The notes: generated by a model not told the origin, from the letters alone. A stretch of 64,000 nucleotides of DNA from Eubacterium_B sp034180045 (GCA_034180045.1 JAXFOY010000024.1:1-64000); one strand, 5' to 3'. Positions 53,699 to 63,412 are shown, counted from the stretch's first letter. Program-made: numbers and translations.

Positions 53699-55432
53699 AT
53701 GGATAAAAAACGCCTAAAGAATTTGATAGATGTTGCAGCCGGCAGAACCCCGGCGGATACCTTAATTAAAAATTGTAAGATAATAAACGTGTTTTCAGGT
53801 GAAATTACCGAAGGAAATATAGCGATTACAGATGGGCTTATTGCAGGAATAGGTGAGTATGAGGCTGAGAATGTAGTCGATGCGGAGGGGGCATTTGCTG
53901 CACCGGGATTCATAGATAGTCATATTCATATAGAGTCATCATATCTTTCACCTGAAGAACTGGGAAAACTTCTGGTTCCTCACGGCGGCACAACTATAAT
54001 AGCCGATCCTCACGAAATTGTGAATGTTTGCGGCCTTACAGGCTTGCAGTATATGATAGACGCAGCAAAAAACACAAAGCTGGATATAAAGTTCATGCTT
54101 CCTTCCTGTGTTCCGGCAACCGTTTTTGAGCATTCAGGTGCCGTGATAGACGTAGCAAAGATGAAAGAATTTATAGATGACGAAGCGATACTCGGCATAG
54201 GGGAATTTATGAACTTCCCCGGAGTAATTGCGGCGGCAGAAGCGGATATAGATAAACTGATGCTGTCAAAACAGACAGGAAAACCTGTAGACGGACATGC
54301 ACCGGCGGTGGCGGGAAAAGCATTAAACGCTTATGCTTCAACTCGAATCGTCGCAGATCATGAGTGTGATTCCTTGGAGGATATGAACAACAAAATTGCC
54401 TGCGGCATGTATGTGATGCTAAGAGAGGGTTCTGCCTGCAAGGATTTGAAAAAGCTGGTCAAAGGGGTTAACCCTCAAAATGCAAGACGATGCATCCTTT
54501 GTTCGGATGACCGACAGCCGAGAACTATACTTCATGAAGGGCATCTCGACAATCATCTTCGCATGTGTGTAGCTGAGGGCCTTGATGCTGTTGAAGTTAT
54601 AAGAATGGCTACCATAAACGCCTGTGAGTGTTTCGGTATCAAAGACCGAGGCGCAATTGCGCCGGGATATAGGGCGGATGTCGTGCTATTTGATAACCTA
54701 AAGGACTTCAAAGTAAGTAAGGTTTGGGTAGAGGGAGAACTTTGTGCAGACAATGGTAAATATTTGCCGGAGATGAAAAAACATTCTATCGAAACAGTAA
54801 AGGGCAGTGTGCATCTTGCAGATTTTTCAAAGCAAAAACTTAAGATGAAACTAAAATCAAACAAAGTAAATATCATAGAAATTCTCCCGGGCGGCGTAGT
54901 TACAAAAAAAGCCGTCGCAACGGTAGATCTTTCACCTGAGGGAGATTTTGTGAGAAACCCGGATGTTGACATTGTAAAGGTAAGCGTTGCAGAAAGGCAT
55001 CACGCACTTGGCAATGTGGCAAACGGATTACTTGGCGGCTATGGTATCAAAAAAGGTGCTATAGCTGTGAGCATAGCCCATGATTCACATAATATAATTG
55101 CCGTCGGTGCAAATGATGATGACATGGAATGTGCTATCAAGGCGCTTGCTGAGCAGGAGGGCGGTATAGTTCTTGTTAAAGATGGCAGGATAATAGAGAG
55201 CATGCCTATGCCTATAGCAGGTCTTATGAGCGATCAAAGCGGCGAGTGGGTTGACGAAAAGCTTGAAGCTATTCACAAGACTGCACACGAGGAGCTTGGT
55301 GTTAATGCGTCCGTTGAGCCGGTTATGACTTTAACATTTATGTCTCTTGCCGTAATTCCTGAAATCAAGCTCACAGATATGGGACTCTTTGATGTAACGA
55401 AATTTGAGTTTATACCTATTGAGGCCGAATAG
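53699..55432 (+). CDS. ade: adenine deaminase
   Basis: Converts adenine to hypoxanthine and ammonia. The 577-residue protein has all the family landmarks: H75-I-H77 in FIDSHIHIESS, IADPHEIVNVCG, MLPSCVPAT, the bridging glutamate region ILGIGEFMNFPGV, H200 in VDGHAPAV, DHECDSLED and CSDDRQPRTI. GGGAGATGAA precedes the ATG, 17 bases after its paralogue. With the permease downstream it forms a purine-salvage unit. Confidence 0.95.
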   Translation: MDKKRLKNLIDVAAGRTPADTLIKNCKIINVFSGEITEGNIAITDGLIAGIGEYEAENVVDAEGAFAAPGFIDSHIHIESSYLSPEELGKLLVPHGGTTIIADPHEIVNVCGLTGLQYMIDAAKNTKLDIKFMLPSCVPATVFEHSGAVIDVAKMKEFIDDEAILGIGEFMNFPGVIAAAEADIDKLMLSKQTGKPVDGHAPAVAGKALNAYASTRIVADHECDSLEDMNNKIACGMYVMLREGSACKDLKKLVKGVNPQNARRCILCSDDRQPRTILHEGHLDNHLRMCVAEGLDAVEVIRMATINACECFGIKDRGAIAPGYRADVVLFDNLKDFKVSKVWVEGELCADNGKYLPEMKKHSIETVKGSVHLADFSKQKLKMKLKSNKVNIIEILPGGVVTKKAVATVDLSPEGDFVRNPDVDIVKVSVAERHHALGNVANGLLGGYGIKKGAIAVSIAHDSHNIIAVGANDDDMECAIKALAEQEGGIVLVKDGRIIESMPMPIAGLMSDQSGEWVDEKLEAIHKTAHEELGVNASVEPVMTLTFMSLAVIPEIKLTDMGLFDVTKFEFIPIEAE

Positions 55433-55503
55433 CGGGTCTAAAACTATATCTCATGAAATTGTGATATTGCGATGCTAATACTATTTTAATTCTGGAGAGA
55501 AAG

Positions 55504-57069
55504 ATGAACGAAAAAAAGACTCAGGTACCATGGTTTAGAAGGGGTGATATCGGTGGAATCACCTACCTTGTTACCAATAACATTGTTAATTATCTTATTG
55601 TAATTGCAACACTTTCAGGTGTTTTGGAATGGCCTGACAAAATCGTTTTCGGTGCGGTAATACCGGGAATGTCAATCGGTTTGATGCTGGGATGTATTTA
55701 CTACACCTTCATGGGACGCAGATTGTCGAGGAAAGAGGGCAGAGCTGATGTGACGGCGCTTCCGTCAGGCGTTTCGACTCCGGCGATGTTTGTGTTTTTA
55801 TATGGTGTTATTATGCCTTTACATTATGCACTTGGTAAGCCGGAACTTGCTTGGTCGGCAGGTATAGCTGCATGTTTTATCGGCGGCTTTGTTGAATTTT
55901 GCGGAGGTATTGTTGGCCCTTGGCTAAAAAAGAGAATTCCGAGAGCAGCCCTTCTGGGAACAGTTGCCGGGATAGGTTTTATCTGGATGGCGACCCAAGG
56001 CGTCTTCGACATCTTTGGTGATCCTATGATTGGACTTCCTGTTTTGTTTGTAGCTCTGTTGGGATTATTCGGAGGATATCTCTTCCCGAAGAAAATACCG
56101 CCTCTTGCGGTGGCAATTGTAGGGGGAATTATCTATGCTCTTTGCATAGGTCGTACACATGCTGATTTTAGCGGAATAGGCTTCTACATCCCCAATCCTG
56201 TAAACAGCATTGAGCATCTCATTGACGGATTTGCGATAGTTGCACCATATTTGACAATCATTATTCCTGTTGAGATATATAATTTTATTGAAACTCTTGA
56301 TAATGTAGAGGCATCAAATGCAGCAGGCGACAATTATAATGTTCGTGAGGCTCAGTTTGCTGACGGTATATGTACAATGATTTCCGCGCTTTGCGGCGGC
56401 GTTATACCTAATACGGTTTGGCTTGGTCACGCAGGACTGAAAAAATCGGAAGCGGGCGTCGGATATTCATTAATTTCAGGTATAATTTTGGGAGCGGCGG
56501 GCATATTCGGACTCTTTACTTTCTTGAACAGCGTCGTTCCGCCGGCGGTTTGTGCGATTACTTTCCTTTGGTGTGCGGTAGTAATGGTTGCGCAAGCATT
56601 CAAGGATAACGACAGAAAACACTATGCCGCGGTAGCGGTTGCCATGATTCCGCCTGTTGCCGATTATCTGTATACTCAAGTAACCGGAGCTGTAGGACTG
56701 GCAAATATTTGGGCGGAGGTTCAAAGTTCAGGTTTAAGCGAATACAATGCGGAGGTTACTCAGATGATAAAGGATGCCGGAGTGATGTGGAACGGCGTGC
56801 CTGCAACAAAATCAGGTGCGATTATCATAGGAATCCTGCTCGGCACTATAGTCACCTTTGTTATAGATAAAAAGCTTGACCGTGTTGGAATAACAGCTAT
56901 AGTCGGCTATGCTTTATCCTGTTTCGGATTTATTCACAGTGCTGCACTTGGATTTTACCCGCTATCACCATTTGCAATCGGATATATAATTATTGCGGTA
57001 ATTTCCTTCGTACTCCACCTAGGTAGAAACACGTGGTTCAAAGGTCCTGATGACTTCGACTATGTATAG
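55504..57069 (+). CDS. NCS2/AzgA-type purine or xanthine permease
   Basis: A 521-residue integral membrane protein with about 12-14 hydrophobic segments. It resembles the nucleobase:cation symporter-2 group: GDIGGITYLVTNNIVNYLIV at the start, TALPSGVSTPAMFVFLYG, IYNFIETLDNVEASNAAGDN (the conserved substrate-site region in transmembrane segment 8-9) and GVIPNTVWLGHAGLK. The likely cargo is adenine, hypoxanthine or xanthine, given the adenine deaminases immediately upstream. CTGGAGAG precedes the ATG; a terminator follows at 57089-57137. Confidence 0.85.
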   Translation: MNEKKTQVPWFRRGDIGGITYLVTNNIVNYLIVIATLSGVLEWPDKIVFGAVIPGMSIGLMLGCIYYTFMGRRLSRKEGRADVTALPSGVSTPAMFVFLYGVIMPLHYALGKPELAWSAGIAACFIGGFVEFCGGIVGPWLKKRIPRAALLGTVAGIGFIWMATQGVFDIFGDPMIGLPVLFVALLGLFGGYLFPKKIPPLAVAIVGGIIYALCIGRTHADFSGIGFYIPNPVNSIEHLIDGFAIVAPYLTIIIPVEIYNFIETLDNVEASNAAGDNYNVREAQFADGICTMISALCGGVIPNTVWLGHAGLKKSEAGVGYSLISGIILGAAGIFGLFTFLNSVVPPAVCAITFLWCAVVMVAQAFKDNDRKHYAAVAVAMIPPVADYLYTQVTGAVGLANIWAEVQSSGLSEYNAEVTQMIKDAGVMWNGVPATKSGAIIIGILLGTIVTFVIDKKLDRVGITAIVGYALSCFGFIHSAALGFYPLSPFAIGYIIIAVISFVLHLGRNTWFKGPDDFDYV

Positions 57070-57088
57070 ATAGCAAATTAAAAACGAA

Positions 57089-57137
57089 AAAAGCTCGAGG
57101 TTTTGATGAGCAAAGTGTCATCTTAACTCGGGCTTTT
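57089..57137. terminator. bidirectional terminator between the permease and the zinc-ribbon gene
   Basis: AAAAGCTCGAG pairs with CTCGGGCTTTT (one G-U). A-run before and T-run after make it work on both strands, as expected between convergent genes. Confidence 0.78.
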
Positions 57138-57190
57138 GTTTTGTCAGCTTATGCAATTTTGCGAAAAGCTCTGAGAATATCGCGTTTAAG

Positions 57191-58654
57191 TTACAGTTTG
57201 TTAATGAATTTTAACTTGTCCATTATGCCTGCACCGTCCACGGTAGTATTGTTGGCATCGCTCATCGATGAATCCGAAACTCCCGTGCTTCGCCTGATGA
57301 AATCATCAGTGCCGTCGATATTTCTTATATCTACCTTACTCTCAATTTCGTGCCTATGCCTTTCGCCTGTATTTCTATACGAGAAATATGTTGAAGCAAA
57401 GAAGATTACTCCTATAAGAAGTAACAGCCAATCATAATCGAATTTGATAAATATCATGGCGATGGCTGCAATAAGTTCGATTATTGCAGTAACACCAAGC
57501 AGTTTCGGCATATGTAGAGGTATGCTTCCCATGGTTTCTTTCGTTCTGGCATTTACAGCTATGTAGTGAAGTATATAATCATCTTTAGATTTTTTCTCCT
57601 GGTAGCTATATAGCCATACCGGAAGATAGGCAGCAGACCATCTCTCGCCCTTGATCTCGACGTTTTGTTCGTCCCATCTGACTCCTCTGTCGTAATAGGT
57701 GACGGATTTATTAAGTCCGAACTTGATTATGTCTTTAGTCTGCGTATGCACGGTTTCGGAAAGATGCTCTGTGTTCAAATCTCTTTTTTCTGAGCTGAAG
57801 CCCTTGATATAGTTTGCGTTCCAGTGAACACAGTTTTCGGTATCAAATGGCATAATTGCATTGATTATATTATTTGTCTTGTGCCTGTCCTTTGAAACAA
57901 TATCAGAATTTGACTCTATAGAAAGGTCTTCTATAGTCGCATCGCATGTCCTGAAAACTCTATATTCATCAACGTCGTATACAGTTTCCGTATTATCATC
58001 GTCAATCTCGACCTGGTAACATGCCGCCTCATGCTCTCCTATTCCTGCAAATTCTGCATGAGTGTTCAAATCTACGAGCATATACGGGAAATACACACCC
58101 ATTATATTCTCGGTAGTGAACTCTTTTTTGAATGTTGGATGAGCAAAGAAAGAACGCTTTTCAACAAACTTGCGTATGGAATCTTCGGCATCACTTTTTT
58201 TGATGCTGAAAGGCAGCACCATATCCGGAACGGCACCGTTAGGAACTTTGTTCTGTATAGACAAGGTGTTGCGACACCAATGGCATCGTGCTTGAGTGCT
58301 TTGTTCCGTATCGATAACAACCTCTGCACCGCAGCTTTCGCATTTGAGTGTAATCATGCTATTGCTGTTATCTATGTCGCTGGCACCGCTGCTTATGATT
58401 TTCTCTTCTAAATCGTAAAGATTTTTCTGCTCTGTGTGAATAAGCATAGGCTCGAATTCGTGCCTGCAAAAATTACAGCGAAGCAGCCCTGTAGTAGGGT
58501 TTAGGGAAATATCGGTAGCACCGCATTTTGGACATTTTTCCTGTCCGTCTTTTGCGCCGGGATTATACTCGTTTGAGATTATTTCATCGACCGCTGCTCC
58601 CCTTGAGTCCACAGAGGACTTTTCATCATTGATTTTTTTAGTAATTTCGCTCAT
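57191..58654 (-). CDS. double zinc-ribbon membrane protein (YdjG-like)
   Basis: A 487-residue protein with two N-terminal zinc ribbons, the first with C41, C44, C60 and C63 (CPKCG and CNFC), the second with CESCG and CHWC near 105-130. A large central domain (YFPYMLVDLNTHAEFAG, YLPVWLYSYQEK) and two transmembrane helices near residues 390-430 follow, then a hydrophilic tail. This is the TFIIB-type zinc-ribbon family that includes B. subtilis YdjG, encoded in the envelope-stress ydjFGHI operon. It is the second gene after the SPFH gene, separated by 8 bases. Confidence 0.82.
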   Translation of the reverse strand: MSEITKKINDEKSSVDSRGAAVDEIISNEYNPGAKDGQEKCPKCGATDISLNPTTGLLRCNFCRHEFEPMLIHTEQKNLYDLEEKIISSGASDIDNSNSMITLKCESCGAEVVIDTEQSTQARCHWCRNTLSIQNKVPNGAVPDMVLPFSIKKSDAEDSIRKFVEKRSFFAHPTFKKEFTTENIMGVYFPYMLVDLNTHAEFAGIGEHEAACYQVEIDDDNTETVYDVDEYRVFRTCDATIEDLSIESNSDIVSKDRHKTNNIINAIMPFDTENCVHWNANYIKGFSSEKRDLNTEHLSETVHTQTKDIIKFGLNKSVTYYDRGVRWDEQNVEIKGERWSAAYLPVWLYSYQEKKSKDDYILHYIAVNARTKETMGSIPLHMPKLLGVTAIIELIAAIAMIFIKFDYDWLLLLIGVIFFASTYFSYRNTGERHRHEIESKVDIRNIDGTDDFIRRSTGVSDSSMSDANNTTVDGAGIMDKLKFINKL

Positions 58655-58662
58655 TTGTACTC

Positions 58663-59916
58663 CTATAAACCGAGAATCTGCGCTTTAACTTTGTCAAAGT
58701 CTTCTTGAGTTATAACACCTGCATCGAGTAATTTCTTCATTTCAATGAGCTTTGCAGTCGGATCAACTGCCGGCTGCTGCTGTGGCTGCTGCGGCGGCAT
58801 ATTGTTTTGTGCTGCCTGAGCATACATATCGGGTTGAGGCTGCTGCATTTGCTGACCGAAGTTCGGTTGATATGTGCTAGGAGTATTAGCTTGCTGCATA
58901 CCTCCCATCATACCGCCTGCTGCATTCATGCCCATGCCCATAAATGCCATGTTTGCACCGCCGCCGTTTTCGCCTGCCGCCTGCATACCTCTAGCTACGG
59001 ATTGCTGCATAAAGGAATTTCCGCGAGCGCCTGAAAGAGCATCTGCACGTTTAACATCCTTCATCATTTCTCTTGTATCATCGTCGTATTCTATAGCTAA
59101 AATTGCGGTTTTTACAATTTCTAAGCCTCTATCGGTTCTCCATTGATAAGCGTTTTCTACAGCATATGACATAGCTTGAGCAAATCCGATCTGATCACCT
59201 TGAATCTTCGACATACGATTGCCCTTGCTAGGGTCGTTCGTATAAGCTGAAAAGGCCGCGGAAAGTGTACCGACAACTTCATTGAAAAGTTGCTCTCCGG
59301 CAGGGTTGTCCATGTCGGCAAAGTCGAATATTGCGGAACCTGGCTGTATATATTTTGCAGGAACGAAGTTTTTTATAAAAAGTAGAGGATCAACGATTTT
59401 TAGAGTGTATGTTCCGCGAAGCTTTGCGCCTACTTGAGTTCCGAAAAATGCGTCATCCCAATATATTTCTGAAGCCGTGCCGAAACGGTTATTAGGAATT
59501 TCTTTCAAATTCACATAGATTGCCGTCTGCTGTGAGCCGGGTTGTCCGCCGAATTTGAATTTTTCCCATGTCGACTTTACCAGGCTGTTCACTATGCCGT
59601 CACCGGCAAAGATTGACTGAGCGTTGATATCATCAGAATTGAATACATAGCCGCCCGGCTCTGATATAAATCCGGTGATGGCGCCTTCTTGAAGAGTGAT
59701 AAGCGCTGTTCCCTCAGGAACGACAATCTTACTGCCGTTAGATATGATAGATGTATTTCCTTTGGTGTTTTCACCTCTGCCGTTATTGGTTCCCTGTGTA
59801 ACTGAAGGGAAAATACCCGCCGTTGCAGGCACACCCGGCGCAGGCATTAAAAAGTCGAGCCATTGATCTGCGAAAGTGCCTCCCAGAGCACCGGTAAATG
59901 CTTTAATAAATCCCAT
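58663..59916 (-). CDS. SPFH-domain protein with SHOCT tail (YdjI-like)
   Basis: A 417-residue cytoplasmic or membrane-associated SPFH/band-7 protein related to B. subtilis YdjI and so-called virion core proteins. The start MGFIKAFTGALGGTFADQWL, the SPFH region (VPEGTALITLQEGAITGF), a glycine/methionine-rich then glutamine/proline-rich linker (about residues 325-380), and a C-terminal SHOCT helix pair (LIEMKKLLDAGVITQEDFD) are visible. The ATG at 59916 is chosen because GGAGG lies five bases upstream; the frame opens 12 bases earlier. Such proteins assemble at membranes under stress. Confidence 0.87.
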   Translation of the reverse strand: MGFIKAFTGALGGTFADQWLDFLMPAPGVPATAGIFPSVTQGTNNGRGENTKGNTSIISNGSKIVVPEGTALITLQEGAITGFISEPGGYVFNSDDINAQSIFAGDGIVNSLVKSTWEKFKFGGQPGSQQTAIYVNLKEIPNNRFGTASEIYWDDAFFGTQVGAKLRGTYTLKIVDPLLFIKNFVPAKYIQPGSAIFDFADMDNPAGEQLFNEVVGTLSAAFSAYTNDPSKGNRMSKIQGDQIGFAQAMSYAVENAYQWRTDRGLEIVKTAILAIEYDDDTREMMKDVKRADALSGARGNSFMQQSVARGMQAAGENGGGANMAFMGMGMNAAGGMMGGMQQANTPSTYQPNFGQQMQQPQPDMYAQAAQNNMPPQQPQQQPAVDPTAKLIEMKKLLDAGVITQEDFDKVKAQILGL

Positions 59917-59978
59917 TGTTTCCTCCATCCTTCATGTATGTTGATTCATACTGTCTATTAAGAAAATATCATATGCTA

Positions 59979-60007
59979 ATTATAAATAAGGGATATTGAT
60001 TTTACAA
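59979..60007 (-). promoter_or_regulatory. promoter for the SPFH/zinc-ribbon operon
   Basis: On the complement strand: TTGTAA (60007-60002), 17 bases, TATAAT (59984-59979), about 63 bases before the SPFH start. Confidence 0.7.
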
Positions 60008-60097
60008 GAGATAAGTGTAACAGTGCGAGAAAAATTAAAAAAATTGCAATAATTTTTTGAGCTGCTGAGATATTTATGTTATTTTATCACAATTTAC

Positions 60098-60126
60098 TTA
60101 TAATTTTGTTAAATATATGCTATAGT
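60098..60126 (+). promoter_or_regulatory. possible extended -10 promoter for the anti-sigma-like gene
   Basis: TATAGT (60121-60126) preceded by TGC, with only a weak -35 (TTATAA). Placed 70 bases before the start at 60198. Confidence 0.35.
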
Positions 60127-60197
60127 AGATAACAAGAAAGCGATATTTTTTTGAGCAGACTACAGTTTGAAGAAGGGTATGAAGGAAGGAGCGAAGA

Positions 60198-61262
60198 ATG
60201 AAGTTTGATGAAAAGATGCAAATGAAAAATACGGAAATCAAGACAAAGCATGAGCTAAAAGATGCAAGTTCCAACGAAAACCCTGATGAAATTCTCGATA
60301 AAACGATACTGCATGGAGATGTAGATTTTGAAAAGAAGATAGCGAAAATAGTTGACCGCAGAATTCGCAGAATTGCTTTTTCGACAGTTGCCGTTATAGT
60401 GCTGGTCTTTCTCATAGTCAAATTTGTCTTATCTCCTTTGTTTGCGCTTAACTTCACAAATCCTGCAAAGGCTGATAAGACAAACTCACATGTAGAGCAA
60501 TCTAAGCTTGAGAAAACCTTGGATATTTGGGCAGAAATTAACTTTGCGACTACCGAAATCTTTTCAATTGATGTTGAAGATAAAGGCTTTGGTATATACA
60601 ATCTGAATATTTCCGCCGCAACCCTTTTTGAAGGTTCGGTAGAAATTGGCGCTACAACGGTGAAGATGAGGATGAAACTTGGTAAGCTTGAAATTGTGGA
60701 TGATCCTAAACATCTGATTAGGGAGACTTACGATTTGTCGGAAGTTGATAAGGAAGAATGGAGCCGCCGCATAAATCACCTGAAAGGCATTAATGATACG
60801 GATACGGTGAGGATGAGAATTCTTTTAGATAAGCCGGAAAAATATGATGAAATAAAGAAAAAACTTGGCAAATCCGAGGTGGAATGGCTGAGCGTGCAGA
60901 CTGAGCATTCAGACTCTCATGACGATTTTATGCCGGGACTTGCCCTGTTTAAGTTTGTCGGTTGGTCGCAGGAAGATACTCGAAGGAAAAAGCTTAGCGG
61001 AAAAGAACTCTATAAGATATATGAGTCCAATATGAAAGCGTTACGAGATAATTTCGAACTGATTGACGGTCTTGATTTTTGGAGTGCGAACAAAATATAT
61101 GCTCATCCAAAGGAAATTATTGAGGATTGTATCAAAAATTTTGACAAGGATAGGAATCTCGAAACGGAATATCTTGTTATTTCAGGGACAAAAAGTGATA
61201 TAATGAAATATCTGGAATCGGGAGATGTAAAAGGGTTTGAACTGCTTTATACAGGGGCATAA
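60198..61262 (+). CDS. anti-sigma-like membrane protein (sigma factor regulator family)
   Basis: A 354-residue single-pass membrane protein. A cytoplasmic N-terminus of about 57 residues precedes one transmembrane helix (residues 58-78, with STVAVIVLVFLIVKFVLSPL) and a large extracellular domain (WAEINFATTEIFSID, LALFKFVGWSQEDTRRKKL, AHPKEIIEDCIKNF). The arrangement matches proteins with the Sigma_reg_N and Sigma_reg_C domains, which usually sit next to an ECF sigma gene. No sigma gene is found on either side here, so it is an orphan or acts on a sigma encoded elsewhere. GAAGGAAGGAG precedes the ATG. Confidence 0.7.
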   Translation: MKFDEKMQMKNTEIKTKHELKDASSNENPDEILDKTILHGDVDFEKKIAKIVDRRIRRIAFSTVAVIVLVFLIVKFVLSPLFALNFTNPAKADKTNSHVEQSKLEKTLDIWAEINFATTEIFSIDVEDKGFGIYNLNISAATLFEGSVEIGATTVKMRMKLGKLEIVDDPKHLIRETYDLSEVDKEEWSRRINHLKGINDTDTVRMRILLDKPEKYDEIKKKLGKSEVEWLSVQTEHSDSHDDFMPGLALFKFVGWSQEDTRRKKLSGKELYKIYESNMKALRDNFELIDGLDFWSANKIYAHPKEIIEDCIKNFDKDRNLETEYLVISGTKSDIMKYLESGDVKGFELLYTGA

Positions 61263-61313
61263 AGCTCTGCACCGTGAAACTCAATCGCACAAGAGTATAG
61301 GAGACTTAAAAAA

Positions 61314-62087
61314 ATGACATTAGAAATAGAAAGAAAAGAAATAGCATTAGCTGAATTTGACAGCGACAAAAATGCGGTGATAATGCCGGGGCACGAAGGA
61401 CACGATTTTAGACTGCCCGAAAAACTGGTCTATGTATTTTTGGACGAATGCATCGATAGATATGCAGAAGAGATAGGCGCGGTGTGTGTGGCAAAATATG
61501 ATTCCCTTACGAAACAATACCCGGTATATATTACCGAAGCAGGAAGCGAGAAGATAGCCTTTTGCCAGGCTCCGGTGGGAGCTCCGGCGGCAACTATGGT
61601 AATGGACTGGCTTATCGCTTACGGCTGCAAAACCGTTTTGGCTTCCGGCTGCTGCGGAGTGCTGTCCGATATAGATGAGAATGTTTTTCTGGTTCCCGCT
61701 AAGGCTCTTAGGGATGAGGGGACATCTTTTCACTATGCGGAGCCGTCACGTTTTATTGAACTCGACGAAAAGATGAGAAACTTGATAAAAAAGGGCATGG
61801 AGAAAAGAAACATCAAGTACAGAGAGTGTATCACATGGAGCACGGACGCATTTTTTCGTGAAACTCCGGCAAAGATAGAGGCGAGAAAAGCCGAGGGATG
61901 CACAGTGGTCGACATGGAGTGTTCAGCTCTTACGGCTTGCGCAAAATTCAGAGGTGTGGACTTCGGGCAGATAATTTTCACCGCAGATTCCCTTGTAGAC
62001 TTAGATAATTACGATGTGCGGGGCTGGGGAAAGGAGTCATTTATCAAAGCTCTTAAGCTCGGAATCGACCTTATAAGTGAATTTTAG
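61314..62087 (+). CDS. nucleoside phosphorylase (uridine/purine phosphorylase family)
   Basis: A 257-residue PNP/UDP-phosphorylase family protein. Features are the phosphate-site region (APVGAPAATMVMDWLIAYG), the ASGCCGVL segment and the ribose-binding VVDMECSALTACAKFRG with its conserved MEC/ME pair, followed by the active-site aspartate region TADSLVDLDNYD. It would release a nucleobase from a nucleoside with phosphate. Which nucleoside cannot be said; the nearby adenine deaminases and nucleobase permease favour purine salvage. GGAGACTTAAAAA precedes the ATG. Confidence 0.85.
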   Translation: MTLEIERKEIALAEFDSDKNAVIMPGHEGHDFRLPEKLVYVFLDECIDRYAEEIGAVCVAKYDSLTKQYPVYITEAGSEKIAFCQAPVGAPAATMVMDWLIAYGCKTVLASGCCGVLSDIDENVFLVPAKALRDEGTSFHYAEPSRFIELDEKMRNLIKKGMEKRNIKYRECITWSTDAFFRETPAKIEARKAEGCTVVDMECSALTACAKFRGVDFGQIIFTADSLVDLDNYDVRGWGKESFIKALKLGIDLISEF

Positions 62088-62110
62088 AAAACAAAATACG
62101 GCAATAAAAG

Positions 62111-62141
62111 TCCGCAGTGGTGCAAATAGCAGTGCTGCGGA
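62111..62141. terminator. hairpin between convergent genes
   Basis: TCCGCAG pairs with CTGCGGA (7 bases) around an AT-rich loop. On the complement strand it is followed by CTTTTATT, so it may end both the phosphorylase and the exporter transcripts. Confidence 0.55.
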
Positions 62142-62152
62142 TTAATGTTTAT

Positions 62153-63214
62153 TCAGAATATGCCCATAAAATGCTGCATGAGGATGCTTACTAGAGTTAT
62201 TGCAAGCCAACAGCTTGCTCCTAGGATGAGCGGCTTGCCGCCGGTTCTCACAAGCTTTACTATATTGCTGTTTAGCCCTATTGCTGCCATCGCCATGACT
62301 ATAAAGAATTTGCTGAGTGTCTTCAGCGGTGCAAAAATAGAGGTATCGATATTCATGTTTGCGGCAACCGTAGTTACGATAGATGCGAGGACAAAGTAGA
62401 GAATGAACATTGGAAATGCCTGTTTTATGCTGAACTTCGGGTTCTCGTCTGCTGCGCCTTGCCCGTCTGCGGTACATTGCGACCTTAGTTTTTTGGCTCC
62501 GGCTGCGGCAAGAGCCAAGGTGATAGGAATGATTGCCAGTGTTCGTGTAAGTTTGACGGTAACGGCTTTGTCCAGCGTTGCCGTTCCTAAATTCCACATG
62601 CTGTCCCAAGTTGCAGCGGCAGCGGTTACGGATGATGTATCGTTTACGGCTGTGCCTGCAAATATTCCGAAGGCATCGCCGCTTGTCGTATCAAAGCCTA
62701 TCATTTTGCCCAGAATTGGAAAGATAATAGCTGCCAGCACATTGAAAAAAAAGATTACGGATATGGACTGAGCGACTTCCTCGTCATCGGCATTGATTAC
62801 CGGGGCAGTTGCCGCAATGGCAGAACCGCCGCATATTGATGAACCGACGCCGATAAGTATAGATGTGTTTTCGTGAATGGACAGCCATTTGTGAAGTAAA
62901 AATGCCATAATCAAAGAAGTGGCGATAGTGCAAACTATAATAGGAAGTGACTGGCGACCTGTCTGCATTATTACATTGAGGTTCAGCCCGAAGCCGAGAA
63001 GAACAACGGCAAGTTGCAGTATGAATTTAGAAGTGAATTTTATACCGCTTTCCGTCACGCCTTTTTTTGTCCAAAATGTGGCAATAATCATACCCGCCAA
63101 AATTGAAAATACCGCACCTCCGATGACGGGGAAAAACTTTCCGAGTATATACGAGGGAATTGCAATTGCAAGGCAAACAAGGATTCCCGGCAGATTTTTT
63201 TTGACTGTTTCCAT
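62153..63214 (-). CDS. YeiH/UPF0324 putative exporter
   Basis: A 353-residue integral membrane protein of the UPF0324 (YeiH/YadS) family with about ten hydrophobic helices. Typical motifs are LLGFGLNLNVIMQTGRQSL, GVGSSICGGSAIAATAPVI, VAQSISVIFFFNVLAAIIFP and FGIFAGTAVNDTSSVTAAA. Relatives are proposed sulfate/sulfonate-related or anion exporters, but no transported substrate is established. The ATG at 63214 has GAGGAGAG directly upstream; the frame opens 12 bases earlier at a TTG. It is alone in its strand here. Confidence 0.87.
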   Translation of the reverse strand: METVKKNLPGILVCLAIAIPSYILGKFFPVIGGAVFSILAGMIIATFWTKKGVTESGIKFTSKFILQLAVVLLGFGLNLNVIMQTGRQSLPIIVCTIATSLIMAFLLHKWLSIHENTSILIGVGSSICGGSAIAATAPVINADDEEVAQSISVIFFFNVLAAIIFPILGKMIGFDTTSGDAFGIFAGTAVNDTSSVTAAAATWDSMWNLGTATLDKAVTVKLTRTLAIIPITLALAAAGAKKLRSQCTADGQGAADENPKFSIKQAFPMFILYFVLASIVTTVAANMNIDTSIFAPLKTLSKFFIVMAMAAIGLNSNIVKLVRTGGKPLILGASCWLAITLVSILMQHFMGIF

Positions 63215-63382
63215 AGCTCTCCTCAATTTGTTTATCTATAGATTTACTGTGTTCACATATATAATATCTTACAAAATCAAAAAGTAAAATAGCCTGACGG
63301 AATTTTGCTTATGAAATCTTGTACGCAAAAACATTAGTGATTTTTATGTACGAATCAAAGCCGACTCACCGAAAATATGGGT

Positions 63383-63412
63383 TTGACAATTTCGGTTCAC
63401 AGAGGTTATAAT
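63383..63412 (+). promoter_or_regulatory. promoter for the radical SAM gene
   Basis: TTGACA (63383-63388), 18-base spacer, TATAAT (63407-63412): both hexamers are consensus. The leader of about 125 bases contains an ATCTT/AAGAT hairpin near 63460 but no recognised riboswitch. Confidence 0.75.
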
